Source: Cohaesibacter haloalkalitolerans (lineage in GTDB: Bacteria > Pseudomonadota > Alphaproteobacteria > Rhizobiales > Cohaesibacteraceae). Taken from it: a DNA stretch of 64,000 nt. The stretch covers positions 186,001 to 250,000 of the forward strand of contig NZ_QNUM01000004.1 in assembly GCF_003574655.1 (NCBI RefSeq). The letters are read 5' to 3'. A model generated the notes under the pieces. The model saw only the letters and a list, made by a program, of their open reading frames with translations, did no database searches and was not told the origin of the DNA. The first letter of the stretch is position 1. Every line of letters begins with the position of its first letter. This document shows positions 54,534 to 63,928 of this stretch, piece after piece. The position numbers and the translations under genes were made by a program.

Positions 54534-55931
54534 ATGGAAACCAAAGCCAATTATGTAGCCATAGGCCTGTTCACGCTGATTTTGGTGGCCCTCGGGTTCG
54601 GCTTCATCTACTGGATCGGTAAATATGACGAAGCCAGACCGATGACCCAGCTTGTCGTCCGGTTTGAAGGCTCCGTCGCAGGTCTCAACCGCGGCGGCGC
54701 AGTGATGTTCAACGGCATCAAGGTCGGCGAGGTCCAAAAGCTCGAATATGACCCGAATAACCCACGCTATGTGAAGGCCGACCTGATGGTCGATGCTGAC
54801 ATCCCGCTCAAGAAGGACAGCGACGTCAGCCTTTCCTTTCAAGGCCTGACAGGCGTTGGCACGATCGAAATCAAGGGCGGCAACCCCGATCTGCCAGATC
54901 TGTTTGATCAGGGTGGCGTGCCCGAGATGATCGCTCGCAGTTCCTCCTTCGAGGATCTGATGAACGGCGCCCGCCAGCTCATGTCCCGTGCCGACAAGGT
55001 GCTCTCCAAGATCGAGGATGTGGTCGACACCAATCAGGAAGGCATCAACAGCTCGATCAAGAATATCGAGAGCTTCACGACGGCGCTCAACAACAATTCC
55101 GACAATATCGAGACCTTCCTTGCGGATGCGTCCAGCGCCGCCAAGGGGTTGACCTCGCTGTCCGAACGCCTTGAAGGCCTCAGCGACCGGGCCGACACCC
55201 TGCTGGCGGCAGTCGATCCTGAGAGCATCAAGACCAGCGTCACCAATGTCGAAAAATTCAGCGACAAGCTTGTCAATACTTCGGATCGCTTCGACGAGAT
55301 CGTGACCAATGTGTCCGAGGCTTCAAAAGGCATCAACGACTTCTCCTCCAATCTCAACGCGTCCCTCGGCAAGGTGAACGAGCTGGTCGCCAGCGTTGAT
55401 CCGGAAGTGGTCTCGGCGGCTGTTTCCTCGCTCAAGGGCTTTGCCGACTCGCTGGAGCGCTCCTCTGACGACATCGACGCAATTCTCGCCAATGCCAAAC
55501 AGGCTTCCGGCGATATCAGCACCTTCTCCCAGTCGCTGGCCTCGCGCACCGATGACTTCAACATGATCGTGACCGATGCCAAGGAACTTGCCGCACGCCT
55601 CAACAAGGCATCCGAGCGGATCGACGGCATTCTAGGCAAGGTCGATGGCATCCTCTCGGATGAAGAGGGCGGAAAAGGCGTCATCGAGGAAGTGACCCTA
55701 GCAGCACGCTCCATCCGCAGCGTGGCGGACAAGTTCAACAGCCGGGCGGACGAAATATCGGACGGCATCGCCCGCTTCTCGGGCCGTGGCCTGCGCGATG
55801 TCGAAGCCATGGTATCCGAAGCTAGACAGACGCTGAAGAGCGTGGAAAGCGCTGTCGACAAGATCGACAAGGACCCGTCCAGCGTCCTCTTTGGTGGCAA
55901 CAAGGTGAAAACTTACAATCAGCGCTATTAG
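54534..55931 (+). CDS. mlaD: MCE/MlaD-family protein with long coiled coil
   Basis: The 465-residue protein has an N-terminal membrane anchor (NYVAIGLFTLILVALGFGFIYWIG) and one MCE domain (about 40-120, RFEGSVAGLNRGGAVMFNGIKVGEV and LSFQGLTGVGTIEIKGG). A C-terminal extended helical region (about 150-460) has many heptads such as DTLLAAVDPESIKTSVTNVEKF. It binds lipids in the periplasm and may bridge toward the outer membrane. The tail is far longer than that of E. coli MlaD (183 residues), which suggests a rod-like MCE protein. Confidence 0.92.
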   Translation: METKANYVAIGLFTLILVALGFGFIYWIGKYDEARPMTQLVVRFEGSVAGLNRGGAVMFNGIKVGEVQKLEYDPNNPRYVKADLMVDADIPLKKDSDVSLSFQGLTGVGTIEIKGGNPDLPDLFDQGGVPEMIARSSSFEDLMNGARQLMSRADKVLSKIEDVVDTNQEGINSSIKNIESFTTALNNNSDNIETFLADASSAAKGLTSLSERLEGLSDRADTLLAAVDPESIKTSVTNVEKFSDKLVNTSDRFDEIVTNVSEASKGINDFSSNLNASLGKVNELVASVDPEVVSAAVSSLKGFADSLERSSDDIDAILANAKQASGDISTFSQSLASRTDDFNMIVTDAKELAARLNKASERIDGILGKVDGILSDEEGGKGVIEEVTLAARSIRSVADKFNSRADEISDGIARFSGRGLRDVEAMVSEARQTLKSVESAVDKIDKDPSSVLFGGNKVKTYNQRY

Positions 55932-56223
55932 TCAGCACTATTGGGCAGCGCGACCAGACAGCGTGCAGGAGCAGCCTGTCGGCCGGATCAAGCCTTGGGA
56001 ATCACCATGCCGGGACGAATCTGGACGTTGGGGGAACTCTCTCTGCCCTTGGTGAAAATGACAAGATACCAGCCATCGCAGACAAGGCGGTGTAGATGGA
56101 GCTAAAATGCACAGAAACAGCTTCGCCGGTTTTGCGCCTAAACCCCAAATGATGAAAGAAAAACAGTCATTCTTGGGAAAAAGCGGTTGGAAGTTCATAT
56201 TTCTGGGTTAAGGTAGGCCCGGG
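55932..56223. other. Gap between mlaD and the lipoprotein gene
   Basis: These 292 bases contain no clear gene or terminator. An AAGGTAGG sequence near 56210 is the ribosome site for the next gene. Confidence 0.4.
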
Positions 56224-56859
56224 TTGGTTAAGTCTATTGCCGAGGTACGTTCCTTGTTTTCTGCGTCCAAGATTGTCCGCATAGCGTTAAGCGTGAGTTT
56301 TGCTCTGGGGCTTGCATCCTGCTCTGTCGTTGGCGGCGGCAAGGAGCTGGCAACCTATGACCTGAGTGCTCCGACGAGCTTTGACAATCTTTCTGGCCGT
56401 AGCAAAGCCCAGTTGCTGGTCTCGGTGCCGACCGCTCTCAAATCTCTCGACAGCGAAATGATCGTGGTGCGGCCCAGTGCCTCGGAGATCACCTATTTCG
56501 GCGACGCCCAGTGGAGCGACAGCCTGCCCAACGTTTTGCAGGACAAGCTGATCCGGACCTTCGAGAATTCGGGTCGGGTCCGGTCTGTGGTCAAGCCGGG
56601 TGACGGCGTTGTCGTCGACTACAAGCTTTCCACCGCCATCCGCACCTTCGAGCTCGATGACCAAGGCCAGCCAACGGCCCGTGTGGCCCTGTCGGTCAAG
56701 ATCATCAATGACCGCTCCGGCCGCGTAATTGCTTCGCGCCAGTTCGAGGCATCCGCCCCGGCAGGCGCGGCAACGCCTGCCAAGGGGGTCGCCGCCATGG
56801 ATCGCGCTCTTGGCGTCGTGCTCAAGGATATTCTGGTCTGGGTGCTGAGCACAACGTGA
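56224..56859 (+). CDS. ABC-transport auxiliary lipoprotein (PqiC/DUF330-type)
   Basis: The 211-residue product has a signal peptide with lipobox LASC (about residue 33). The family's core follows: RSKAQLLVSVPTALKSLDSEMIVVRPSASEITYFGDAQWSDSLPNVLQDKL. Such lipoproteins in the outer membrane partner MCE/Mla transporters. The start appears to be TTG, preceded by AAGGTAGG. It is 292 bp after mlaD in the same orientation, so it may have its own promoter. Confidence 0.87.
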   Translation: MVKSIAEVRSLFSASKIVRIALSVSFALGLASCSVVGGGKELATYDLSAPTSFDNLSGRSKAQLLVSVPTALKSLDSEMIVVRPSASEITYFGDAQWSDSLPNVLQDKLIRTFENSGRVRSVVKPGDGVVVDYKLSTAIRTFELDDQGQPTARVALSVKIINDRSGRVIASRQFEASAPAGAATPAKGVAAMDRALGVVLKDILVWVLSTT

Positions 56860-56923
56860 GGCATCAGACATCTCCATAAGACATCAGGGCACCGCTTCCG
56901 TGCCCCTATGATGCCCTATGCAC

Positions 56924-57931
56924 TCAGTCATGCGTGAGCTTGGCGATGTTGGTCAGGAATTGCGCGGCGCTGGCTTCCCAGCTATATTGCGCGGCGTAGT
57001 CCAGACATAGCTGCGGATCGATCTTCAGAGCCTCTGTCACCGCTTCAGCCAGATCATCTCTCAAAACCCCGGCCCCACTGTCGCCAATGACATCCAGCGG
57101 TCCCATGACGGGATAGGCCGCAACCGGCACCCCTGAAGCCAGCGCTTCAAGCAGAACGATGCCAAAAGTGTCGGTTCTGGAAGGAAAAACGAAAGCATCA
57201 CAGGACGCATAGACTTCCGCCAGCGCTTCGCCCTCCTTGAGGCCCAGGAACACCGCATCCGGATAGCGCGCTTCCAGCTCTGCTTTCTGAGGGCCGTCCC
57301 CGACCACAATCTTGGTGCCCGCAACATCAAGCTTCAGGAAGGCTTCGATATTCTTCTCGACCGCCACGCGCCCCACATAGAGCAGCAGCGGCCCCGGATA
57401 GTCGAGCACCTTCTTTTCGCGTGGATGGAACAGGGCCAGATCAACCCCCCGCCCCCAGTAGCGCAGGTTGAGGAAGCCGCGGTCCTGCAGATCCCGTTTG
57501 AGGCTGGGGGTCGCAACCATGCAGCAGCTGCCCGGATTGTGAAACCAGCGCAGACCGGCATAGGAAAGCGACAACGGAACCGGGAAACGCGCCGCCAGAT
57601 ATTCCGGAAACCGCGTGTGATAGGACGTGGTGAAGGCCATGTCGCGCTGGCGGCAATAACGCCGCGCCCAGAAGCCCAGCGGCCCCTCGGTCGAGATATG
57701 GACATATTCGGGATCGATTTCCCGGATCTTCTTTGCAACCCCGCGCCCCATAGTCAACGACAGGCGGATTTCGGGATAGGTCGGACAGGGGATCGTCTTG
57801 AAATCGAGAGGCGTCAGATAATGCACCTCAAGACCCTTGTTTCTCAGTTCCTGACCCAGCCGGTCTAGAGAGCGGACAACACCATTCACTTGTGGATGCC
57901 AGGCATCCGTAACAATCATAAGCCCACTCAT
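56924..57931 (-). CDS. agt: GT4 glycosyltransferase, probable Agt-type glycolipid synthase
   Basis: This 335-residue GT-B glycosyltransferase has N-terminal IVTDAWHPQVNGVVRSL and the donor-binding FVFPSRTDTFGIVLLEALASG near residue 245. HNPGSCCMVATPSLKRDLQ and LLLYVGRVAVEKNIEAFL also match. It overlaps the preceding metallophosphatase by four bases. That pair matches the plcP-agt arrangement that remodels membranes under phosphate starvation, adding sugar to diacylglycerol. The sugar is not predictable here, and a general glucosyl-transferase role is an alternative. Confidence 0.85.
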   Translation of the reverse strand: MSGLMIVTDAWHPQVNGVVRSLDRLGQELRNKGLEVHYLTPLDFKTIPCPTYPEIRLSLTMGRGVAKKIREIDPEYVHISTEGPLGFWARRYCRQRDMAFTTSYHTRFPEYLAARFPVPLSLSYAGLRWFHNPGSCCMVATPSLKRDLQDRGFLNLRYWGRGVDLALFHPREKKVLDYPGPLLLYVGRVAVEKNIEAFLKLDVAGTKIVVGDGPQKAELEARYPDAVFLGLKEGEALAEVYASCDAFVFPSRTDTFGIVLLEALASGVPVAAYPVMGPLDVIGDSGAGVLRDDLAEAVTEALKIDPQLCLDYAAQYSWEASAAQFLTNIAKLTHD

Positions 57932-58737
57932 GCAATCGCCTTGGTCGAAGTTGGATTTTGGAATTGCGGCACTGCCTTGGCTTCTTCGCTCCAGTGGATC
58001 AACTCGAAGCGGCCGTCCTGATGCTCCACGATTGCCGTGCAGCTCTCCACCCAGTCACCGGTATTGAAATAGGAGATGCCGAATTTCTCATGCATCTCGG
58101 CATGGTGAATGTGGCCGCAGATCACTCCGTCAACGTTGAACTTGCGCGCTTCCTGCGACAGGGTTTCCTCGAAGGTGCCGATGAAATTGACCGCATTCTT
58201 GACCCGCATCTTGGCCCAGGCCGACAGCGACCAATAGCTGAACCCAAGCTTGCGGCGCAGGGCGTTGAGCACCGTATTCACCCCGAGCGCAAAGCTGTAG
58301 GCCCAGTCGCCCAGATGGGCGAGCCACTTGGCGTGGCGCACGACCATGTCATACTGATCGCCGTGGATGACCAACAGGCGGCGACCATCGGCGGTTTCGT
58401 GGATGTCATGTTCCCTGACTTCGACACCGCCAAAATGCGCGCCGTAATAATTGCGCAGAAACTCATCGTGATTGCCGGGAACATAGATGATGCGCGCGCC
58501 CTTGCGCGCTTTCCTCAAAAGCTTCTGGACAACATCATTATGCAGCTGCGGCCAGTGCCACCGGCTTTGCAACCGCCAGCCATCGACAATATCGCCAACA
58601 AGATAGATCACGTCGGCATCGTGGTATTTCAGAAAATCAAGCAGCATCTCTGCCTGACAGCCACGGCTTCCCAGATGAACATCGGAGATGAACATCGTCC
58701 GATGCTTGTAAAGCCCTTCATCGCTGAACTGATTCAT
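57928..58737 (-). CDS. plcP: PlcP-type metallophosphoesterase (LpxH-like fold)
   Basis: The 269-residue protein has the metallophosphatase signature: TMFISDVHLGSRG, GDIVDGWRL, GNHDE, then VIHGDQYD and ICGHIHHAE, providing the dinuclear-metal ligands. The PlcP-specific features are MLLDFLKYHDADVIYLVGDIVDGWRLQSRWHWP and NDVVQKLLRKARKGARIIYVPGNHDEFLR. PlcP is a phospholipase C that frees diacylglycerol from phospholipids when phosphate is scarce, which the downstream Agt then glycosylates. It is often annotated UDP-2,3-diacylglucosamine diphosphatase; neighbour and sequence favour PlcP. The stop/start overlap is ATGA. Confidence 0.87.
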   Translation of the reverse strand: MNQFSDEGLYKHRTMFISDVHLGSRGCQAEMLLDFLKYHDADVIYLVGDIVDGWRLQSRWHWPQLHNDVVQKLLRKARKGARIIYVPGNHDEFLRNYYGAHFGGVEVREHDIHETADGRRLLVIHGDQYDMVVRHAKWLAHLGDWAYSFALGVNTVLNALRRKLGFSYWSLSAWAKMRVKNAVNFIGTFEETLSQEARKFNVDGVICGHIHHAEMHEKFGISYFNTGDWVESCTAIVEHQDGRFELIHWSEEAKAVPQFQNPTSTKAIA

Positions 58738-58891
58738 GTGTCTGCTCTGATTCAGGTTCTCTCAAAGTGTCCGCCCCTTTTAAGAACGGGCTGTCTCACT
58801 TTTGTGACAATCAGGGCAGGCGCAGTCGAAAGGCAGGAGCTTTCCCCTACCCTTCAGCAAAAACAGACGGATTTTTGCGGAATATCGCCCC

Positions 58892-59797
58892 TCAGACGGA
58901 TTTGACCTGCCGCTCAACCTTGCGGGATACGCCCAGTTGGCGCTCGCGGTAGACAACGAAAAGACCAGCCAGAACGACAATGGAGCCACCGGCCAGCACC
59001 GCATGACTCGGATATTCGCTGAACAGCACAATGCCGATGATCACGTTCCAGACCACGTTGACATAGTCGAACGGCGCAATCAGCGAGGCCTCTGCCATAC
59101 TGTAGGACTTGGTCATCAGGATCTGCCCCAATCCGCCGAACACCCCGGCCAGCACCATCAGCCCGAAGGTCCGGGCATCCGGCATGACCCAGCCCCAATA
59201 GGCGCTGACCGATGAAAACAGGGTCGCTGTCACGAAGAAATAGAAGACAATAGCCGAGCTCTTCTCGGTTTTTGTCATCATCCTGATGAGAATGCCGGCA
59301 AGCCCACCCAGAAAGGTCGACGCAAGGCATAGCACGGCACCGAGCAGGCCGACGTCGCCGGAGGATGCAGCCAACCTCGGCGACAGGATGATCAGCACGC
59401 CAACAAAGCTGACCGCAACCGCCGTCCATCGATAGGCCCTGACGGTTTCCTTGAGAAAGATCGCCGCCAGCGCAACGATCATCATCGGGTTGATGAAGGA
59501 GATGGCGGTTGCCTCCGGCAGGGGCAGCAGTGTGATGGATGTGAACCAGCAGAACATCGACGTCGCCCCGACAACGGACCGCCGCACATGAGACCACGGA
59601 TTGTTGGTACGAATGCAGTCACGCCAGTCGCCTTGCAGGGCCGTCACCAGAAAAAGCGGCGGAATGGCGAACAGGCAGCGGAAAAACACGACCTCGCCAA
59701 TCGGCATCGTCTCTGCGGTGTATTTGATCAAGGCGAGCATGATCGCGAACATCACCGTGGAGGCAATTTTCAATCCGATGCCGTAAAGAGCGTTCAT
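58892..59797 (-). CDS. EamA/DMT family transporter
   Basis: This 301-residue protein has ten hydrophobic segments in two repeated EamA halves, including MFAIMLALIKYTAETMPIGEVVFFR and SYSMAEASLIAPFDYVNVVW. It is probably a drug/metabolite exporter; the substrate is unknown. The ATG at 59797 fits the N-terminal helix. It is paired divergently with another EamA protein of similar type (APFDY in both), so the two may have arisen by duplication. Confidence 0.87.
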   Translation of the reverse strand: MNALYGIGLKIASTVMFAIMLALIKYTAETMPIGEVVFFRCLFAIPPLFLVTALQGDWRDCIRTNNPWSHVRRSVVGATSMFCWFTSITLLPLPEATAISFINPMMIVALAAIFLKETVRAYRWTAVAVSFVGVLIILSPRLAASSGDVGLLGAVLCLASTFLGGLAGILIRMMTKTEKSSAIVFYFFVTATLFSSVSAYWGWVMPDARTFGLMVLAGVFGGLGQILMTKSYSMAEASLIAPFDYVNVVWNVIIGIVLFSEYPSHAVLAGGSIVVLAGLFVVYRERQLGVSRKVERQVKSV

Positions 59798-60202
59798 TGC
59801 GGGGTCTTTCCGGTTTTCCGTCTGCTTGCCTCGGTCTTCCGGCGGCCAGCCGGTAGAGGCAGAGATGCGGGAACACGTGTGCAAGGAGGGGCGATGGCAA
59901 TTGCATGCGCTGGGTAAGAAGGTCATTTTCCGCACGCTTTACAGAAAAGATCAAGTTGTTTCTGACACTCTGCTGGACGGTGCCCCTTCGCTCGCAAGCC
60001 GTTTGTGCCTGTCACACCCGCAAAAAGCCCGGATTTTTGCAAACTTTCATTCATCAGCGAAACTGAACGAAACTTGTGTGCTGATTTACAGAATTGAAAT
60101 GTTGTGATACACAACATGTTCTTTCCCGAGCGCACCTTGTTCGATGCCAATGATTGCCGCTTCGAACGCGCAATCTCCTACTATCGCAAAGCGTTCATTC
60201 CG
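59798..60202. other. Divergent intergenic region of two EamA genes
   Basis: These 405 bases have no clear gene or regulatory motif. The right-hand part, up to the chosen start, contains an open frame from 60104 that is a possible N-terminal extension. Confidence 0.4.
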
Positions 60203-61189
60203 ATGACATTGCCCAGACCCTCTCTGAGGACATCGCTCAAGTCAGCACCAAGGACAACGGTTCGCAAGGCCAGCGTGGCGTTTGATGCCATGCCCAGCTT
60301 TCTGCAAGCAGTTTTCGTGATGTTCATCGCAATGATCGGCTTTACCCTTCAGGCCGGTATCGTCAAGGAACTGGGACAGAGCCTGCATGTCAGTCAGATC
60401 ATTGTCATGCGGCAGGCGTGGATGATCCTGTTCCTGCTGCCGCCGATGCTCAAATCTGCTCATGGCGATCTCAAGATCCATCGCATGGACCTGTTCGTCC
60501 TGCGCGCCATCTTCACCTACCTGAGCATTCTGGCAGGCTTTACGGCGATCATCGAACTGCCGATGGCAACCGCAACCACGATGAGCTTTACCCGCACCTT
60601 CTTCCTGACCATCTTTGCCGTGTTGATCCTCAAGGAAGCTGTCGGCTTGCGCCGTATCGCCGCGCTGGTGGTCGGCTTCATTGGTGTTCTGGTCATTGCC
60701 CGCCCGGCCGAGCTGCTGGCGGGAGGCCTTGCCGGGCTCGATCAGAATCTGTTGCTGGCCCTTGCCGGAGCGGCCCTTGTTGCAGGCAACCAGACCATCG
60801 TGCGCATCCATTTGCGCTTTGACCGGCCAACGATCATCGTCACCTATCAGGCCATCGTCATCGGGCTGGCGCTTGTTCCACTGGCATGGATCCACTGGAA
60901 GCCGATGACCCTTTCGCAGTTCGGCCTGATGGCCCTGATCGGCGTTTGTGCCAGCTTTGCCCAGTGGCTGATGCTGCATTCCTTCAAGCGGGCCGAGGCG
61001 ACGGCGCTGGCGCCATTCGACTATCTGCGGCTGGTGATGTCCGCCGCGCTGGGCTGGTACATGTTCAATGAATGGCCCGATTCCTACACCTGGATCGGGG
61101 CGGCGATCATCTTCGCCTCCACCTTCTACATCATGCATCGCGAGGCCCAACTGGGCAAGGAACGCAAGCTGCAACCACCCGGTCACTAG
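60203..61189 (+). CDS. EamA/DMT family transporter
   Basis: The 328-residue protein has ten hydrophobic segments. AVFVMFIAMIGFTLQAGIVKEL starts the first, and FKRAEATALAPFDYLRLVMSAALGWYMFNEWPD carries the EamA signature. It is a paralogue of the divergent neighbour. The start is uncertain: ATGs at 60104, 60203 and about 60290 are in frame, and none has a strong ribosome site. The last leaves the shortest hydrophilic lead. Confidence 0.85.
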   Translation: MTLPRPSLRTSLKSAPRTTVRKASVAFDAMPSFLQAVFVMFIAMIGFTLQAGIVKELGQSLHVSQIIVMRQAWMILFLLPPMLKSAHGDLKIHRMDLFVLRAIFTYLSILAGFTAIIELPMATATTMSFTRTFFLTIFAVLILKEAVGLRRIAALVVGFIGVLVIARPAELLAGGLAGLDQNLLLALAGAALVAGNQTIVRIHLRFDRPTIIVTYQAIVIGLALVPLAWIHWKPMTLSQFGLMALIGVCASFAQWLMLHSFKRAEATALAPFDYLRLVMSAALGWYMFNEWPDSYTWIGAAIIFASTFYIMHREAQLGKERKLQPPGH

Positions 61190-61195
61190 AGCCCC

Positions 61196-61681
61196 ATGCA
61201 AAAAAGCCCCATCCAGCAAAGCCACATATTGGCCAACAAACCTCTGGCGGCAGTTCTCGGCCAGTTGCCGGCTCCGGTCTTTTCCGGCAACAGCCGCTCC
61301 CTTGGCAAATGCCCCAATGCTGGCGGCGTCTATCTGCTGGCGATGGCCCTGCCACGCCGCACCAAGATCATGCGTCCGACGGAAACCATCCTGCCGCCCG
61401 GCCTCTATTGCTACGCAGGCAGCGCCCATGGCCCGGGTGGGCTGCGAGCACGCCTTGCCCGTCATCTGGCAAAAGAGAAGTCCATCCGCTGGCATGTGGA
61501 TCAGTTGACGACGCGAGCCAGTTCGCTTCATGTCTGGGCATGGCTTGAAGGCACCGAATGTGAACTGGCCACAAAGATGAAGCAGAACGAGGGCTTCAGC
61601 GTCCCCCTGCCCGGCTTTGGCAGCTCGGACTGCCCCCACTGCGCGTCCCATCTTTTCGCAAATCCCGCCGACATGCGCTGA
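61196..61681 (+). CDS. DUF123 (Uri-like GIY-YIG) family protein
   Basis: This 161-residue protein has the DUF123 pattern: GVYLLAMAL, then GLYCYAGSAHGPGGLRARLARHL with the modified GIY-YIG motif (GLY... YAGSA), then IRWHVDQLT and LPGFGSSDCPHCASHLF. Archaeal Uri nucleases and some proteins fused to endonuclease III have this domain, suggesting an as yet untested DNA repair nuclease. It starts six bases after the EamA stop, so it is probably in the same transcript. Confidence 0.88.
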   Translation: MQKSPIQQSHILANKPLAAVLGQLPAPVFSGNSRSLGKCPNAGGVYLLAMALPRRTKIMRPTETILPPGLYCYAGSAHGPGGLRARLARHLAKEKSIRWHVDQLTTRASSLHVWAWLEGTECELATKMKQNEGFSVPLPGFGSSDCPHCASHLFANPADMR

Positions 61682-61723
61682 TCCGCACAGCCCACGAGCG
61701 CCCGGAATCGCATCTTGCCAGGG

Positions 61724-62281
61724 CTAAACCCGGTCCATCTTGCGCCATGGCTTGGCGGGCAGCATCACCCGGATGCCATCGCCCGGCTTCACGGTGCCGC
61801 CCTTCAGAACGATCCCCATGATACCGGCCTTGCGCACCAGCGCACCGTCTTCCCCCTTGAAGACAAGCTCCTTGAGCAGGCCCGGCTGCCATGCCTCGAT
61901 CTGATTGCAGGGGTTGCGCAGCCCCGTGATCTCGACCTCTGCCTCCGCACCGATCTGCAAAACCGTGCCTGTCGGCAAGGACAGCAGGTCGATACCGCTG
62001 GTGGTGATATTCTCGCCCATGTCGGCAGGCTGGATCGTGAACCCCTTGAGGGCCATTTCCTCGAACAGCTCCTGATGCATGAGATGCACCTGCCGCAGAT
62101 TGGGCTGATCCGGGTTGGCACGCACCCGCGACCGATGTTGTACCTTTTCGCCCATATGGGCATCGCCCTCGACACCAAGGCCTTCGAGCAATCGAATGGA
62201 ATCTTTCAGCTTTTTGGAAAAGGCATGCCGGTCATCAAGACTGACAGCACGCACGACACCTTCAAGGATTTCATCTTGCAC
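61724..62281 (-). CDS. MOSC domain protein
   Basis: The 185-residue protein is a stand-alone MOSC domain: VVRAVSLDDRHAFSK, LEGLGVEGDAHMGEKVQHR, QVHLMHQELFEEM, MGENITTSGIDL and ITGLRNPCNQIEAW. The cysteine of RNPC is where MOSC enzymes bind sulfur or molybdenum cofactor. It may act in molybdenum-cofactor sulfur transfer or detoxification. It ends convergently with the DUF123 gene. Confidence 0.9.
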   Translation of the reverse strand: MQDEILEGVVRAVSLDDRHAFSKKLKDSIRLLEGLGVEGDAHMGEKVQHRSRVRANPDQPNLRQVHLMHQELFEEMALKGFTIQPADMGENITTSGIDLLSLPTGTVLQIGAEAEVEITGLRNPCNQIEAWQPGLLKELVFKGEDGALVRKAGIMGIVLKGGTVKPGDGIRVMLPAKPWRKMDRV

Positions 62282-62320
62282 AGCAGGTCTCCAAAGTGAG
62301 GGGGCCAGCGAACTGACACT

Positions 62321-62352
62321 AAAAAGGGAGGGCAGACAGTGTCTACCCTCCC
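62321..62352 (-). terminator. Terminator after leuA
   Basis: GGGAGGG / CCCTCCC stem extended by AGAC / GTCT, with T-run on the minus strand side (AAAAA at 62321-62325). It ends leuA. Confidence 0.88.
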
Positions 62353-62377
62353 GTTATGACGTCAATTTGACGACGGA

Positions 62378-63928
62378 TCAATCTGCCACATTGCTTCTCT
62401 GGGCGTTGTGGATTTCTTTCTCGCGCCGCACCATCAGCTTGTTGAGAGCCGAGACATAGGCCTTGGCAGACGACACCATGGTGTCGGTATCGGCCGACCG
62501 ACCCGTGACCGTGTGGTCGCCCTCGCGCAGTCGGCAGGACACCTCGGCCTGAGCATCGGTACCGGCGGTCACCGCGCTCACCTGATACAGCATCAGGCGT
62601 GCCTTGTGCGGGATCATCTGCTTGATGGCGTTGAAGATCGCATCGACCGGGCCGTCGCCGGTTGCTTCCTTGGTCACGTGGGTGCCGTCCATGTCCAGCG
62701 TCACGATGGCTTTCTGAACACCGCTGGTACCAGCGATCACGGTCATGGCAATGACCTTGATCTTGTCGGATGCTGCACCGACTTCGTCATCAACCAATGC
62801 CTCGATGTCTTCATCGAAGATGTTTTTCTTCTTGTCAGCCAGATCCTTGAAACGGTTGAAGGCATCCTGGAAGGCGTTTTCGCCCAAATGATAGCCCAAC
62901 TCGTCCAGCTTCTGCTTGAAGGCGTGACGACCGGAGTGCTTGCCCATCACCAGGTCGGTACCGCCAACGCCCACGTCTTCCGGCTTCATGATTTCGTAGG
63001 TTTCGGCATTCTTCAACATGCCATCCTGATGGATACCGGACTCATGGGCAAAGGCGTTCTTGCCGACAATGGCCTTGTTATACTGCACTGGGAAGGCCGA
63101 TACGGCAGACACCAGCTTGGATGCGCGGGTCAGCAGCTTGCTGTTGACGCCGGTTGTGTAGGGGAAAATATCATTGCGGGTGCGGATCGCCATGACGATC
63201 TCTTCCAGCGCAGCGTTACCGGCGCGCTCACCCAAGCCATTGATGGTGCATTCGATCTGCCGCGCGCCACCCTTGGCCGCAGCCAGCGAGTTGGCAACCG
63301 CCATGCCCAGATCGTTGTGGCAATGGGCCGAGAAGATCGCCTTGTCGGAGTTTGGCACATTCTCGATCACGCGGGAGAACAGCGCCGTGATTTCGTCTGG
63401 GGCCGTATAGCCGACTGTGTCGGGGATATTGATGGTTGTCGCACCGGCATTGATGGCTGCCTCCACGCACTTGCACAGGAAGTCGAATTCGGTACGGGTG
63501 CCGTCTTCTGCCGACCATTCCACATCATTGGTCCAGTTGCGTGCGCGGGTAACGGACTCGATTACCTTCTCGTATACCCGATCCGGCTCCATCTGCAGCT
63601 TGTATTTCATATGCACGGGGCTGGTGGAAATGAAGGTGTGAATACGGCTCTTTTCAGCGTGCTTGACGGCTTCGCCTGCCCGGTCGATATCCTTGGCGCC
63701 AGCACGGGCCAATCCACAAACAGTGGCCTTCTTGACGACCTTGGCAATCTCACTTACGGCCTCGAAGTCGCCGTTGGAGGCGATCGGGAAGCCGGCTTCG
63801 ATCACGTCGACCCCCAATTCGTCCAGCAAATGAGCGACCTGCAATTTCTCTTCCAGGGTCATGGACGCCCCCGGAGACTGTTCACCATCGCGCAAGGTCG
63901 TGTCGAAGATTACGATATTGTTGTTCAT
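62378..63928 (-). CDS. leuA: 2-isopropylmalate synthase
   Basis: The 516-residue enzyme has the LeuA TIM-barrel motifs [43 protein letters not shown] (metal-binding His pair), [10 protein letters not shown] and [13 protein letters not shown]-terminal regulatory domain (about 385-516) binds leucine for feedback control. It joins acetyl-CoA and 2-oxoisovalerate, the first committed step to leucine. AGGAAG lies before the ATG. The remaining 72 bases of the window upstream show no clear leader peptide. Confidence 0.97.
   Translation of the reverse strand: MNNNIVIFDTTLRDGEQSPGASMTLEEKLQVAHLLDELGVDVIEAGFPIASNGDFEAVSEIAKVVKKATVCGLARAGAKDIDRAGEAVKHAEKSRIHTFISTSPVHMKYKLQMEPDRVYEKVIESVTRARNWTNDVEWSAEDGTRTEFDFLCKCVEAAINAGATTINIPDTVGYTAPDEITALFSRVIENVPNSDKAIFSAHCHNDLGMAVANSLAAAKGGARQIECTINGLGERAGNAALEEIVMAIRTRNDIFPYTTGVNSKLLTRASKLVSAVSAFPVQYNKAIVGKNAFAHESGIHQDGMLKNAETYEIMKPEDVGVGGTDLVMGKHSGRHAFKQKLDELGYHLGENAFQDAFNRFKDLADKKKNIFDEDIEALVDDEVGAASDKIKVIAMTVIAGTSGVQKAIVTLDMDGTHVTKEATGDGPVDAIFNAIKQMIPHKARLMLYQVSAVTAGTDAQAEVSCRLREGDHTVTGRSADTDTMVSSAKAYVSALNKLMVRREKEIHNAQRSNVAD

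Noticed and set aside
58791-58810. Pho box upstream of plcP
   Set aside because: Only one half-site resembles the consensus; kept as a lead in the plcP-agt finding, not as a feature.
60242-61651. Antisense frame of 469 codons over the EamA and DUF123 genes
   Set aside because: Gln/Arg/His-rich shadow; plus-strand genes have full family motifs.
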